The notes: generated from the sequence alone by a model not told the origin. Positions 8,496 to 17,230 are shown, counted from the first letter of the stretch. The stretch: DNA of 64,000 nt from Crocosphaera sp. UHCC 0190 (GCF_034932065.1 NZ_JAYGHP010000003.1:310001-374000); one strand, 5' to 3'. Program-made: numbers and translations.

Positions 8496-8903
8496 TAGTT
8501 TGTCAGTTTCATGACAACCAAAAGGATAAGGAGCATCATAAGTTTTCTCTCGTTTACCAAACCAATTATAACGATTATCTCGTACCTGTTCGTAGGTTTT
8601 ATCCCCCAACCATTTCATTCCTGGTAAACTGCGATAAGCTAGAATAAAGGCTTGTCCTAATGGCAATAAATTAACAATTTCCTCTGCCGCGTTGCTTCCT
8701 TGCCAACGGTTATTAGGGTTATTTCCATCAATTAAAATCATCCCCATTTCACAATCTTGGGCAGTAATCTTAAATTGTTTTAAAGTTTCTTGATCTTGCA
8801 TCGGAATATAATCAAATAAATTCCCTTGATCAAACTTAGCTAAAACCTGGGTAAACGTTGCACAAAGATTACAATTGCCGTCATAAATAATGTGATAAAC
8901 CAT
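8493..8903 (-). CDS. DCC-family thiol-disulfide oxidoreductase-like protein (DUF393)
   Basis: A 136-residue protein of the DCC/DUF393 family, a thioredoxin-like group of predicted redox proteins with no firm physiological role. The N-terminal motif is DGNCNLC (residues 8-14), where family members usually have DGxCxxC; both cysteines are kept. The middle region FDYIPMQDQETLKQF and the C-terminal PGMKWLGDKTYEQVRDNRYNWFG are typical. The gene lies convergent to sufC and is flanked on both sides by copies of one palindromic repeat, so it may be an inserted cassette. Any link to Fe-S assembly would be by proximity only. Confidence 0.85.
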   Translation of the reverse strand: MVYHIIYDGNCNLCATFTQVLAKFDQGNLFDYIPMQDQETLKQFKITAQDCEMGMILIDGNNPNNRWQGSNAAEEIVNLLPLGQAFILAYRSLPGMKWLGDKTYEQVRDNRYNWFGKREKTYDAPYPFGCHETDKL

Positions 8904-8924
8904 GTTTGAAAATCCGATTATATT

Positions 8925-8952
8925 GTAGAGGCTTAATATTATTAAGCCCTTA
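8925..8952. repeat. 28-bp palindrome, second copy flanking the DCC gene
   Basis: Shares the core AGGCTTAATATTATTAAGCC with the copy at 8469, with arm ends GTAGAG and CTTAG. It lies just upstream of the DCC start and downstream of cruG on the minus strand, where it may also act as the cruG terminator. Confidence 0.7.
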
Positions 8953-8976
8953 GAAAATTCTCCTCAACCCGTCACA

Positions 8977-10182
8977 TTAATACTCCCTCCCTCGCCATTG
9001 TTTTGGTTTTTGAAAGGCAGATAAAAAGATTCTGAAAACCGCCAATGGATCAGCAAAAGGAGATAACCAAAATAATAAGGATTTAGGAAAAGAAGATTGA
9101 TTTTGATAATAAGAAGGGGTAACAGCAGCCAATAAAGCCCAACGAATCATTAATAAGCCAAGATTAAGAGCGATCGCTAATTGTAAACTCAGGAAATGAT
9201 AGCCAACGAACCAACAAATTACTAAGAAAATTAACAATAATAAAGGTAATCCTTGGGTCAATAATAATAAGGCCAAATCTCCCCCAAGTTGAGAACGAGA
9301 AGAAGCATCTTTTAGATCCAGCGATCGCCCCCATTCTTGCCAAGTTTCTGTTATCCCTTCATACATCCTCACCCGAATGAGGTTCGCACCATCCAAAAAA
9401 CCCACCTTAAAGCCCCGTTTAGCGGCTTCACGGGCTAAAGTAACATCATCACAAAAAGAACCTGCAGCACAAGCATAACCGTCCAATTGTTGCAAAACAG
9501 CACGACGGGACAAAAAACATTGACCATTGGCCATGACTCTTTCCGGTGTTTGTTTCCGTACCCCTGCCGAATCAAACCGATACAATAAAGTCATCAATAA
9601 AGCAGGTTGTAACCACCATTCCCCGGCATCTTTGAGGATAAACTGAGGGGAAAGAGAGACAATATCATAGCCCTCCTCTTCCGCAGCGCGAAGCAAACTC
9701 GCTACTAACCCCCGTTGGGGTTGGGTATCAGCATCAATGCCTAATACCCATTCACTGCGAGGAGAACTATGTAAAAATCCTGTATGTAAGGCCCAAGGAC
9801 GACCAACCCATCCCAAGGGTAAAGGATCATCCGTCATCAAGCGAAAACGAGGATCACGCAAGGCCGCTGTTTTTACCAGTTCTTGGGTTCCATCTTGAGA
9901 ATGACTATCAACGATGAGAATTTCCCTGACTTCGTAACTCTGTTGACTCAACCCCTGCAAACAAGGACTGATCCTTTCTGCTTCATTAAGCGTCGGAACC
10001 ACCACCGTTACCTTACCCAACAGATCAGGATCAGGAACTTGGGGTTTTAGGGGAGGGCGACGAATTGCCCCTTTAAGGAGACGAGACAGTAAAATTAGGG
10101 TTGCCGTTCCTTGAAATAGCAACAGAGACAGGGAAATAACCCCTAAAACAGTATCATTCAACAAGACAGAAAACTCCCTCAC
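8977..10182 (-). CDS. cruG: Family 2 glycosyltransferase, CruG-like carotenoid 2'-O-glycosyltransferase
   Basis: A membrane-associated GT2 enzyme of 401 residues. An N-terminal transmembrane segment (residues 10-35) is followed by the GT-A core with VVVPTLNEAERISP near 60-73. The nucleotide-sugar and metal-binding DADTQPQRG lies near 150, and the acceptor region GSFCDDVTLAREAAKRG near 240. Two or three C-terminal membrane helices follow. It overlaps cruF by 4 bases (ATGA). In Synechococcus the adjacent CruF and CruG make the 1'-hydroxylated, 2'-glycosylated end of myxoxanthophyll, so this pairing gives the assignment. The sugar donated cannot be read from the sequence. Confidence 0.82.
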   Translation of the reverse strand: MREFSVLLNDTVLGVISLSLLLFQGTATLILLSRLLKGAIRRPPLKPQVPDPDLLGKVTVVVPTLNEAERISPCLQGLSQQSYEVREILIVDSHSQDGTQELVKTAALRDPRFRLMTDDPLPLGWVGRPWALHTGFLHSSPRSEWVLGIDADTQPQRGLVASLLRAAEEEGYDIVSLSPQFILKDAGEWWLQPALLMTLLYRFDSAGVRKQTPERVMANGQCFLSRRAVLQQLDGYACAAGSFCDDVTLAREAAKRGFKVGFLDGANLIRVRMYEGITETWQEWGRSLDLKDASSRSQLGGDLALLLLTQGLPLLLLIFLVICWFVGYHFLSLQLAIALNLGLLMIRWALLAAVTPSYYQNQSSFPKSLLFWLSPFADPLAVFRIFLSAFQKPKQWRGREY

Positions 10183-11084
10183 TTAGATAACAGGCCAACC
10201 GGATTTATAGACACATTTACCACATTTTCAGAGTTTATAGCTTTGGTTTGGCTATTGGCTAGACGATATAACAGGAGTATGGGGAACAGTCCCACAATTA
10301 ACCCTAACAAGACCGGAATATAAATTCCGGCGGCCAAACTCATGATAGTCGCAAAGGCAAAATTACTCACATAAATGGCCAAGGGTAAGCCTAATTGATG
10401 TTGGGGAAAGGTTAAAGGTTTTAACTGCCAAATTAAGGTAGCAACCGTCATAAAGGTTGCCCCAGTCCCAAACCATCCCGCAAAATTTTGATAGGGCATC
10501 CCGAAAAAGGCCCCTGGTTGTTCCCAAACCCAAAAAGGCATGGTGGTTTGACTCATGGCGGGATCTAAAACAAAATCCCAAGCCGTTAAGAAAATGGAAC
10601 CTAAAACAATCGCAGCGAGAGTTTTTAACCAATTTGAGGTTAATTTGTTATTTAAGCCCGCACGGGCGATTAAATAGGCACTAAAGCCTAAATAAAACCA
10701 AGACAAAGGAATGGTAAAAGGTACTAATCCCGCAATTTTATAACCGAGTCCTGTTAAATAGCGATAGTGACCAAAGGGAAACCCGGTACTGGTTCCCAAT
10801 AATTCGCTGCTTAGGGAAATGGCCAAGGCAGGTAACATAAATCCTAACCAGTGCCAAACCCCTAGGGTACGATAAGCATAAACCGTTACTGCTGCCATTC
10901 CTAACAACATATACATGACACCGCCCCCGGCCATTGACCAAGCGAAGGCGGTTTTACCAATGGGAGGCAAACTAGCAATAAAATCAGGATTGGGTAACAC
11001 CAATAATAATCCCGCCAAACCAAAGGCCATGGATAGGATATGACCAATTACAAGGGTGCGTTCCACACGAATTAGGGTACTCAT
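10179..11084 (-). CDS. cruF: CruF-like carotenoid 1',2'-hydratase (DUF422)
   Basis: A polytopic membrane enzyme of 301 residues with about seven to eight hydrophobic segments. It belongs to the DUF422/CruF family, which adds water to the psi end of gamma-carotene in the route to myxoxanthophyll. Recognisable conserved stretches are SSELLGTSTGFPFGHYRYLTGLG near residues 92-114, with the histidine of FGHY, TAWDFVLDPAMSQ near 163-175, and GMPYQNFAGWFGTG near 195-208. The acidic and histidine residues in the membrane are probably catalytic. It starts with ATG at 11084 and is translationally coupled to cruG by the ATGA overlap, so the two form an operon. Confidence 0.88.
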   Translation of the reverse strand: MSTLIRVERTLVIGHILSMAFGLAGLLLVLPNPDFIASLPPIGKTAFAWSMAGGGVMYMLLGMAAVTVYAYRTLGVWHWLGFMLPALAISLSSELLGTSTGFPFGHYRYLTGLGYKIAGLVPFTIPLSWFYLGFSAYLIARAGLNNKLTSNWLKTLAAIVLGSIFLTAWDFVLDPAMSQTTMPFWVWEQPGAFFGMPYQNFAGWFGTGATFMTVATLIWQLKPLTFPQHQLGLPLAIYVSNFAFATIMSLAAGIYIPVLLGLIVGLFPILLLYRLANSQTKAINSENVVNVSINPVGLLSK

Positions 11085-11249
11085 TAGTCTCTAACGATTG
11101 AAGTGGGCCAATCTCTAGTTTACAAAGCTTTATAAATAAATGTTACAAAAAAGACTAAGACTTGAGGGAGTTAGTTATTGCATTCGAGATCCCTGAGACA
11201 AGAAATCTACAAACATGGTTAAAATATACAACAGGCGACCCATTCTCCG

Positions 11250-12494
11250 GTGCGATTAATGACAGCATCTTTTGATAATCATCCTAAGCCCCTGATTCGA
11301 CCCGTGCAATATCGGGATCTCGATTGGTTAGAAGCTCTCACCACAGAGTCCACCGATGGCCAACAGCACTCGGTTTCTGTGGCATTTCAAGAACAATTAC
11401 AACAGGCTAGACGCTGGTTTGGACTGTTGAAGTTTCTCAGTTGGTTTCCGAATCTCTTTCAAGATCATTTTCGGGTTTATGTGGCCGAATTACCAACCCT
11501 TTCCCCAGAAAAGAATTTAAGGGGGTTTATCCAGATTGCTCCGTTTAATACGGGCCGTAGCACTTGGCGCGTCGAAAGGGTTATGGTAGCTGATGGAGAA
11601 GGACAACCAGAATTATTGACCCATCCGAAAGGCATCGGTTCCCAATTATTGCGTCACTGTTTGGAAACGATTTGGGAAGCAAGAACCTGGGTTTTAGAAG
11701 TTAATATTAATGACAAGAATACCTTAGCCTTATACCGTCAAGGTGGGTTTCAACCTCTAGCCCAATTAACTTATTGGTTTTTAGAACCAGAATTATTACA
11801 AAAACTGGCTCAGCATAATTTAGATTTACCTAATTTATTACCTGTTAGTAATGCGGATGCTCATCTATTGTATCAGTTAGATTGTGTGTCTATGCCCCCA
11901 TTATTGCGTCAAGTTTTTGATCGCAATCCCCAAGATTTTAGAACTCGTTTTTTAATGGGGTTGTGTGCAAAATGGCAACAGTGGTTTTATCAAAAAGAAG
12001 TGGCTCAAGGCTATGTTTTTGAACCCCAACGTAAAGCGGCGATTGGCTATTTTAAGTTAACTTTATCGAAAGATGGTTCTCAAGCCCATCAAGCTCAATT
12101 AACTGTTCATCCAGCTTATACTTGGCTTTATCCTCAGTTACTGGCTCAGATGGCCAGAATTGTGGAAAAATTTCCCAATCCAAGCTTAGAATTAGTGTCA
12201 GCCGATTATCAACATGAACGGGAAGAATATCTCGAAAAATTAGGTGCAAAACCCATAGAACATAATTTGTTAATGTCTCGTTCCGTTTGGCATAAATTAA
12301 AAGAAGCAAAACCCGAAGGACTCCATCTATCAGAGATGTTACAGGGTTTACAAGCAGTTCCTCGTACACCCATTCCCAGTCGTTTTTCTTGGCAAAAAAC
12401 ACCCTTAAAACTCTCAGAACAAACAACTAAACCTATTCAGAATAAAGAGAACAATTCAACCCTAGAATCTTCAGAAATTACTGAGAAAGATTAG
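11250..12494 (+). CDS. GNAT family N-acetyltransferase
   Basis: A 414-residue cyanobacterial protein with an acetyltransferase-like fold. The region about residues 105-180 holds VERVMVADGEGQPE, then HPKGIGSQLLRHCLETIWEART (the acetyl-CoA pyrophosphate loop with GIGSQLL) and VLEVNINDKNTLALYRQGGFQPLAQ, the classical GNAT end. The second half (GYFKLTLSKDGSQAHQAQLTVHPAYTWL) may be a degenerate second GNAT domain. The C-terminal 50 residues are polar and probably disordered. The substrate is unknown. ATG at 11250 may not be the only start: MTASFDN begins four codons in. Confidence 0.75.
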   Translation: MRLMTASFDNHPKPLIRPVQYRDLDWLEALTTESTDGQQHSVSVAFQEQLQQARRWFGLLKFLSWFPNLFQDHFRVYVAELPTLSPEKNLRGFIQIAPFNTGRSTWRVERVMVADGEGQPELLTHPKGIGSQLLRHCLETIWEARTWVLEVNINDKNTLALYRQGGFQPLAQLTYWFLEPELLQKLAQHNLDLPNLLPVSNADAHLLYQLDCVSMPPLLRQVFDRNPQDFRTRFLMGLCAKWQQWFYQKEVAQGYVFEPQRKAAIGYFKLTLSKDGSQAHQAQLTVHPAYTWLYPQLLAQMARIVEKFPNPSLELVSADYQHEREEYLEKLGAKPIEHNLLMSRSVWHKLKEAKPEGLHLSEMLQGLQAVPRTPIPSRFSWQKTPLKLSEQTTKPIQNKENNSTLESSEITEKD

Positions 12495-12655
12495 GGAAAT
12501 ATTGGTAAGTAATGGTTAAAAATCGTCCTAAGAACTTGGTTGACTTTTAAACGAAGACTATTGAGAAAAGAATTCAAAGATTTTTTGAAGGCTTTTGTTA
12601 TGTTCAAGAAGTTTTTGGGAACAATAACAGTGAATTGATTTAGATTATTTAGAAT

Positions 12656-14335
12656 ATGAAAGCATCAGAAACCAGTATTCGTAATTTACTAGAAGGCACA
12701 AAGCAGTTTCAAGTTCCTCTTTTTCAAAGACCTTACTCTTGGAATAAAGACTACTGGGACGCTCTTTGGAATGATTTGATGAGTATTTATGAAGGAGAAA
12801 TTGAAGGATTCTACTTTTTAGGCCCAATCGTAACACAAGCAGTCTCTGGCACGGCTGATGGAATTTCACCTTTTTTAATTATTGATGGACAACAGCGTTT
12901 AACAACTTTAAGTATTCTATTAGCAACTTTACGAGATAAATTACGCCAAGATAATAATAGTCTTGCAGAAGAACTGCATGAATCTTATTTAATTAATAAA
13001 TTCAAAACGAATGAAGATTTTTTTAAAATTCTCCTAACTCAAACAGATCGAGAATCCTATCGATATATTATTAATAACAAGCAACAAGACAATAAAAGCA
13101 ATGGAAAAATAAATGATGCTTACCAACATTTTACAAAAAAACTTGAAAGACAAAGCCGCAGTTTTTGTGAAAAATTAAAAAGTATAATTCTTGAAAAACT
13201 CATCATTGTTAATATTACATCTGATGAGAATGATAACCCTTATTTAATCTTTGAAAGTTTGAATAATAAAGGACAGGAACTAACTCAAGCTGATTTGGTT
13301 CGCAACTATATCTTTATGAAGCTTCCTATTGATAATCGAGAAGAACAATATAATAAACTATGGCTGCCTCTTGAAAATACATTTAAAACACAAGTTGGTG
13401 ATAAATATTCTGAAGAATTAACCAATGCTTTTTGGTTCTACTTACGCAAAGATGGTAAATCTGTTCAGCAAAAAAATGTTTACCAATCTCTAAAAAAAAG
13501 ATTTGATGATCCTCAAAATAATTTAACAAAAGAACTTCAATTAATAGTTAGGTTTTCTAAATATTATCAGCGTTTTAACTTTCCTGAACAAGAAGAATCA
13601 AATAGTAAATTTAGAAAATATTTTAATAATCTATTAAGACTTGATTTTAAAACATCACATATTTTTTTGCTAAATATATATAATGATTATGAAAATGAAA
13701 AAATTTCAGAGCAAGATTTTGAAAAAATATTGATTTATTTAGAGTCTTATTTTGTGCGTCGTCTATTTTCGGGCGTATCAACACAAATTTTAGGAGGAAT
13801 TATTAATAATCTCTATCTTGAAATCCAGAAAACAAAATTTAGTAGTATTGTCGATGGATTATATAAAACGCTTAACAATTTTGATAATAAGAAAAGATGG
13901 CCAACTGATGAAGAATTCAAAAAAAACCTGTTAACTCAAACTATTTATAAAGGTGCTAAAAATGATCGAACCAAGTTTCTTCTAGAAAGATTGGAACAAG
14001 ATCAAGGTCAAGAAACTGTCGATTTGTCAACTTTGACGATTGAACATATTATGCCTCAAACCCTTAATGACGAATGGAAACAACAATTAGGAGCCAACTA
14101 TTCATCAAATCATAGCAAATGTATTCATACCTTGGGCAATCTAACCTTAACTGCGGATAATGCTAGATTGTATAATAATTCATATTCTAGAAAATTGGAA
14201 CTTTTGAAGAGAAGTAATCTTTATCTCAATCATTATTTTAGAGAGATTGAGCATTGGAATTTTGAAACAATTGAAGATAGAGCAAATAAGTTAGCTGATA
14301 TTGCTATTAAAGTTTGGCCCCGTCAACAATGTTAA
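12656..14335 (+). CDS. DUF262/DUF1524 protein, GmrSD-like nuclease
   Basis: A 559-residue protein with an N-terminal DUF262 (ParB-like NTPase) domain and a C-terminal DUF1524 HNH-type nuclease domain. This is the fused architecture of GmrSD-like type IV restriction enzymes that attack modified DNA. Motifs are QRPYSW at residues 24-29, DGQQRLTTL at 77-85, FESLNNKGQELTQADLVRNYIF near 203-224, and Glu463-His464-x-x-Pro467 (TIEHIMPQ). A terminal HTLGNLTLT block follows the last motif. It is markedly more AT-rich than its neighbours and stands alone between a GNAT gene and ruvX, consistent with horizontal transfer. A defence role is inferred from the family. Confidence 0.85.
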   Translation: MKASETSIRNLLEGTKQFQVPLFQRPYSWNKDYWDALWNDLMSIYEGEIEGFYFLGPIVTQAVSGTADGISPFLIIDGQQRLTTLSILLATLRDKLRQDNNSLAEELHESYLINKFKTNEDFFKILLTQTDRESYRYIINNKQQDNKSNGKINDAYQHFTKKLERQSRSFCEKLKSIILEKLIIVNITSDENDNPYLIFESLNNKGQELTQADLVRNYIFMKLPIDNREEQYNKLWLPLENTFKTQVGDKYSEELTNAFWFYLRKDGKSVQQKNVYQSLKKRFDDPQNNLTKELQLIVRFSKYYQRFNFPEQEESNSKFRKYFNNLLRLDFKTSHIFLLNIYNDYENEKISEQDFEKILIYLESYFVRRLFSGVSTQILGGIINNLYLEIQKTKFSSIVDGLYKTLNNFDNKKRWPTDEEFKKNLLTQTIYKGAKNDRTKFLLERLEQDQGQETVDLSTLTIEHIMPQTLNDEWKQQLGANYSSNHSKCIHTLGNLTLTADNARLYNNSYSRKLELLKRSNLYLNHYFREIEHWNFETIEDRANKLADIAIKVWPRQQC

Positions 14336-14386
14336 TATGTCAACAAAATACAGTAATCTATGAACAGGATTATTTTTAAACAAAAA

Positions 14387-14818
14387 ATGGAGCGAATTTC
14401 TGCCCTAGGATTAGATGTGGGTAAAAGAAGAATTGGGGTGGCCGGATGTGATGGGACAGGGTTAATTGCTACAGGGTTAACCACTATCGAACGCCAATCA
14501 TTTGCTCACGATATAGAACAATTAAAAGCATTGATTCAAGAACGAGACGCACAGCTTTTAGTCATCGGTCTACCCTATTCTATGGATGGTAGCATCGGAT
14601 TTCAAGCCAAACAAGTGCAAAAATTTGCTCAAAGAATTTCTAAAGCCCTCGAATTACCCATAGAATACATTGATGAACGCTTAACCTCCGTTGAAGCAGA
14701 AACCCAGTTAAAAGCTCAAAAACAATATTCTCGATACAATAAGGGACTGGTTGATCGCCGCGCCGCCACCATTATCCTACAACAATGGCTAGATCAAAGG
14801 CGTTCCGGAAATCTTTAA
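14387..14818 (+). CDS. ruvX: Holliday junction resolvase-like protein RuvX/YqgF
   Basis: A 143-residue RNase H-like protein implicated in 16S rRNA 5' processing and/or Holliday junction resolution. The three acidic sites are visible: LGLDVGKRRIGVA at the N-terminus, the glutamate of YIDERLTSVEAE in the middle, and the aspartate of VDRRAATIILQQWL at the end. I chose MERISALGLDVG at 14387 because it gives the usual N-terminus; an upstream in-frame ATG at 14360 would add nine residues (MNRIIFKQK). No good ribosome-binding site precedes either. Confidence 0.92.
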   Translation: MERISALGLDVGKRRIGVAGCDGTGLIATGLTTIERQSFAHDIEQLKALIQERDAQLLVIGLPYSMDGSIGFQAKQVQKFAQRISKALELPIEYIDERLTSVEAETQLKAQKQYSRYNKGLVDRRAATIILQQWLDQRRSGNL

Positions 14819-14875
14819 AATTTTAGTTGACATTTCCCTGAACTTGTGAAATAATTAGAGACGGTCAGAAAAGAT

Positions 14876-14947
14876 GCGGGTATAGCTCAGTGGTAGAGCG
14901 TCACCTTGCCAAGGTGAATGTCGCGCGTTCGAATCGCGTTACCCGCT
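14876..14947 (+). tRNA. tRNA-Gly (anticodon GCC)
   Basis: A 72-base cloverleaf. The acceptor stem GCGGGTA pairs with TACCCGC, the D-arm contains AGCTCAGTGGTAGAGC, and the anticodon stem TCACC/GGTGA encloses the loop TTGCCAA with anticodon GCC. The T-arm GCGCGTTCGAATCGCG-like region is canonical. CCA is not encoded, as is common in cyanobacteria. Confidence 0.97.
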
Positions 14948-15070
14948 TAAGGAATTTTCGAGAAAGTTAAGTGAAATCTTAATTTTAGATTGAGTTAACA
15001 GCTAATCAAGTTAAGAGCAGACACACTATACTGTATAGAGCTAATTTTAGGAGCCACTGAACTGACACTT

Positions 15071-15478
15071 GTGCGACCTCAAAAGCCTGTGAAAATCGAC
15101 TTGAATCAAGAGTATCCCTGTCCTTGTCGGCGACAGGGCCATCTCTTGCCCATTGTATTAACAGAAGCCTTTGGCTGCGATCGCTGTCAACAAATCTTTG
15201 TCGTCGAAGAAAATGGTCAAACGATCGAGCAGCTATCATCAAGTTACCCTTATAAGCGAATTTGGCGTTGGACAGGCTATCGTTGGTTAGTTGTCCGTCC
15301 GGGGTTAAGAGATGGCTACCTACCCATCATGACAGGCATGATGGTAATTTTGTTAATTGGATGGTTACTTTTGGCATTGCAATCATCCTTGGGGCCGAGT
15401 ATCATAATCGGAATTGCCTTGGCTGGCTTATTAGTCGTCTTCCTAGCAATCATCTTCTGGTTAGCCTATCGGCGTTAA
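15071..15478 (+). CDS. Membrane protein with zinc-ribbon-like N-terminus
   Basis: A 135-residue protein starting from GTG. The N-terminal part has four cysteines in CPCRRQGHLL and CDRC (residues about 13-40), resembling a zinc ribbon. A linker with RIWRWTGYRWLVVRP follows. The C-terminal part has two transmembrane helices (about 85-105 and 110-132) separated by a short turn, ending in a basic YRR. The function is unknown. The following ProA-like gene begins 10 bases after its stop, so the two are probably co-transcribed. An AGGAG-like sequence lies 17 bases upstream of the GTG, longer than ideal. Confidence 0.7.
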   Translation: MRPQKPVKIDLNQEYPCPCRRQGHLLPIVLTEAFGCDRCQQIFVVEENGQTIEQLSSSYPYKRIWRWTGYRWLVVRPGLRDGYLPIMTGMMVILLIGWLLLALQSSLGPSIIIGIALAGLLVVFLAIIFWLAYRR

Positions 15479-15488
15479 GACAAAATCT

Positions 15489-16751
15489 ATGACCCTAGAA
15501 AGCTCTCCCAACTTGCTGCTAACATCCGTTCAACGGGCTTACAATGCTTATCTGGCACTGGAAACCACCGATAGTCATGATCGCAGCCAAGGCATTAAAG
15601 CCATGGCCAAGGGATTAAGTCAGAGGTTTGATGCCATTCTCGAAGCTAATACCCTAGACTTGGAAATGAGTCGAGAAATGGCCGTACCAGAGATCCTGAT
15701 TGAGTGGCTAAAATTAACCCCAGAACGGTTAAGTAACACGGTGAAGATTCTAGACTATTTAGCAGATCTCCCCGATCCCATTCAACAGGTGTTTAATGCT
15801 CCCTATCGGATCAGTACGGCAGGAACCTATTGCCAATTGATGCCCTTGGGAGTGATTGCTTTAGTATACGAAACCTTTCCCGAATTAGGAGCAATAACTG
15901 CCGGATTTTGCTTAAAAACGGGTAACAGTTTAATTTTAAGGGGATGTGGTTCATCGACCCATTCTAATCAGGTGATTGCTGAGATTCTGCAAGAGGCTCT
16001 TAAAGAGGCTCAACTCCCCATTGGGTGTTTAGAGGTACTTTCGGGGGAACAGGGGTCTTCAATTCAAGATTTAGTGACGCAGCATCAATATTTGAGTTTG
16101 GTTATTCCCTATGGCCGTCCGAGTTTGGTAGATCAGGTGACGCAGTTGGCCACGGCCCCGGTGTTAAAGTCAGCCATGGGCAATTGTTATTTATATTGGT
16201 CGCCGACGGTAGATTTAGATATGGTAAGGTGGGTCATCTTAGATAGTCATGCTAGTGAACCCGATCCCGTAAATGCCATTGAAAAAGTGTTAATTAGTCC
16301 TTCTCAAAACCCCTCAATTTTAGTGAGATTGTTTAATGTTTTACGAGAAAAGGGCTTTCAATTACGGGGCGATGCGGAGTTATCAGCAGAGTTTCCTGAT
16401 TATTTAATTGCCGCTAAATCTTCGGAATGGAGTACCCCTTATTTAGATAGAATTATTGCTTTTAAGGTAGTAAATGACTTATCTGAGGGAATTACTTGGA
16501 TGAATCAATATAGTAGTGGTCATGCTGATTGTTTGGTGACAGATTCTTATCCAGAAAGTCGTCACTTTGCGAATGAAGTTGATAGTGCTTTAGTGTATAT
16601 TAATACTTCCCCCCGTTTTGATCGCTATCCCAAGCATGGTGAGTCTTTATTTTTAGGGGTTTCTAATCAAAAAGGTCATCATCGGGGGTTGATTTCTTTG
16701 GAGACATTTACGACACTTAAACAGGTGGTTCAAGGAAATGGGAAGTTTTAG
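15489..16751 (+). CDS. ProA-like gamma-glutamyl phosphate reductase paralogue lacking the catalytic cysteine
   Basis: A 420-residue aldehyde-dehydrogenase-fold protein that aligns along its length with ProA, which reduces gamma-glutamyl phosphate in proline synthesis. Family landmarks include MPLGVIALVYETFPE (residues 118-132), LKTGNSLILRG (142-152), VIPYGRPSLVDQV (205-217) and the C-terminal HADCLVTDSYPESRHFANEVDSALVYINTSPRFDRYPKHGESLFLGVS. The active-site segment, normally ending VCNAxExLL, reads DPVNAIEKVL, so Val261 occupies the cysteine position. The LRGGxEA motif is also altered to LRGCGSS. It is therefore probably not a working reductase. A genuine proA would be expected elsewhere in the genome. 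Confidence 0.8.
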   Translation: MTLESSPNLLLTSVQRAYNAYLALETTDSHDRSQGIKAMAKGLSQRFDAILEANTLDLEMSREMAVPEILIEWLKLTPERLSNTVKILDYLADLPDPIQQVFNAPYRISTAGTYCQLMPLGVIALVYETFPELGAITAGFCLKTGNSLILRGCGSSTHSNQVIAEILQEALKEAQLPIGCLEVLSGEQGSSIQDLVTQHQYLSLVIPYGRPSLVDQVTQLATAPVLKSAMGNCYLYWSPTVDLDMVRWVILDSHASEPDPVNAIEKVLISPSQNPSILVRLFNVLREKGFQLRGDAELSAEFPDYLIAAKSSEWSTPYLDRIIAFKVVNDLSEGITWMNQYSSGHADCLVTDSYPESRHFANEVDSALVYINTSPRFDRYPKHGESLFLGVSNQKGHHRGLISLETFTTLKQVVQGNGKF

Positions 16752-16835
16752 CTCATTTTCTTAAAGTCCTAAACTTCGGTTGTGTTGATGCTAGAAAATA
16801 TGTAGCATAGAATCGAAAAATTTTAGGATGAGTTT

Positions 16836-17213
16836 ATGGACCCTGTTTCTATTATTCTTTCGGCATTGGTGGCTGGTGGGGCAAAAACGGCTGGTGATGT
16901 GGCTCAAGATGCCTACAATGGTTTGAAAGCTTTGATTAAACGTAAGTTTGAGAGCCAAGGTAAATCGGATTCAGCAACTATTCTCGATAAGTACGAACAG
17001 AAACCCGAAAAAACGAAAGCTCTCTTAGAAGACGAATTAACTGAGGTTGGGGCTGATCAAGACGAAGAAATTATTAAAGCCGCTCAAAAATTACTGGAAC
17101 AATTAAAGCCTCAAGAAGCAGCAGAAGGCAAGTTTAACGTTAAAATTTCTGGGGGTACAGTTCAGGGTTTGACACAGCAAAATACGGGAACAATCACTCA
17201 AAATTTTAGTTAA
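16836..17213 (+). CDS. Bell-like helical effector with C-terminal amyloid-signalling motif
   Basis: A 125-residue protein. Residues 1-20 (MDPVSIILSALVAGGAKTAG) are hydrophobic, and helices continue to about residue 92 (DVAQDAYNGLKALIKRKF; EEIIKAAQKLLEQL). This resembles the bacterial Bell domain, the proposed membrane-active counterpart of fungal HeLo domains. Residues 103-124 carry ISGGTVQG and NTGTITQNF, a glycine/asparagine/glutamine-rich motif like bacterial amyloid signalling (RHIM-like) sequences. The same motif, 15 of 22 positions identical, opens the NACHT protein that begins 17 bases downstream. The inferred role is a cell-death effector templated by the NLR; the RHIM-like VQG core supports this. 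An AGGATGAG-type ribosome-binding site precedes the ATG. Confidence 0.75.
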   Translation: MDPVSIILSALVAGGAKTAGDVAQDAYNGLKALIKRKFESQGKSDSATILDKYEQKPEKTKALLEDELTEVGADQDEEIIKAAQKLLEQLKPQEAAEGKFNVKISGGTVQGLTQQNTGTITQNFS

Positions 17214-17230
17214 TAAAGGGTGCTTAAAAA

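Noticed and set aside
12052-12426. Minus-strand open frame inside the GNAT gene
   Set aside because: It is antisense to a well-supported coding region, without domain or ribosome-binding site.
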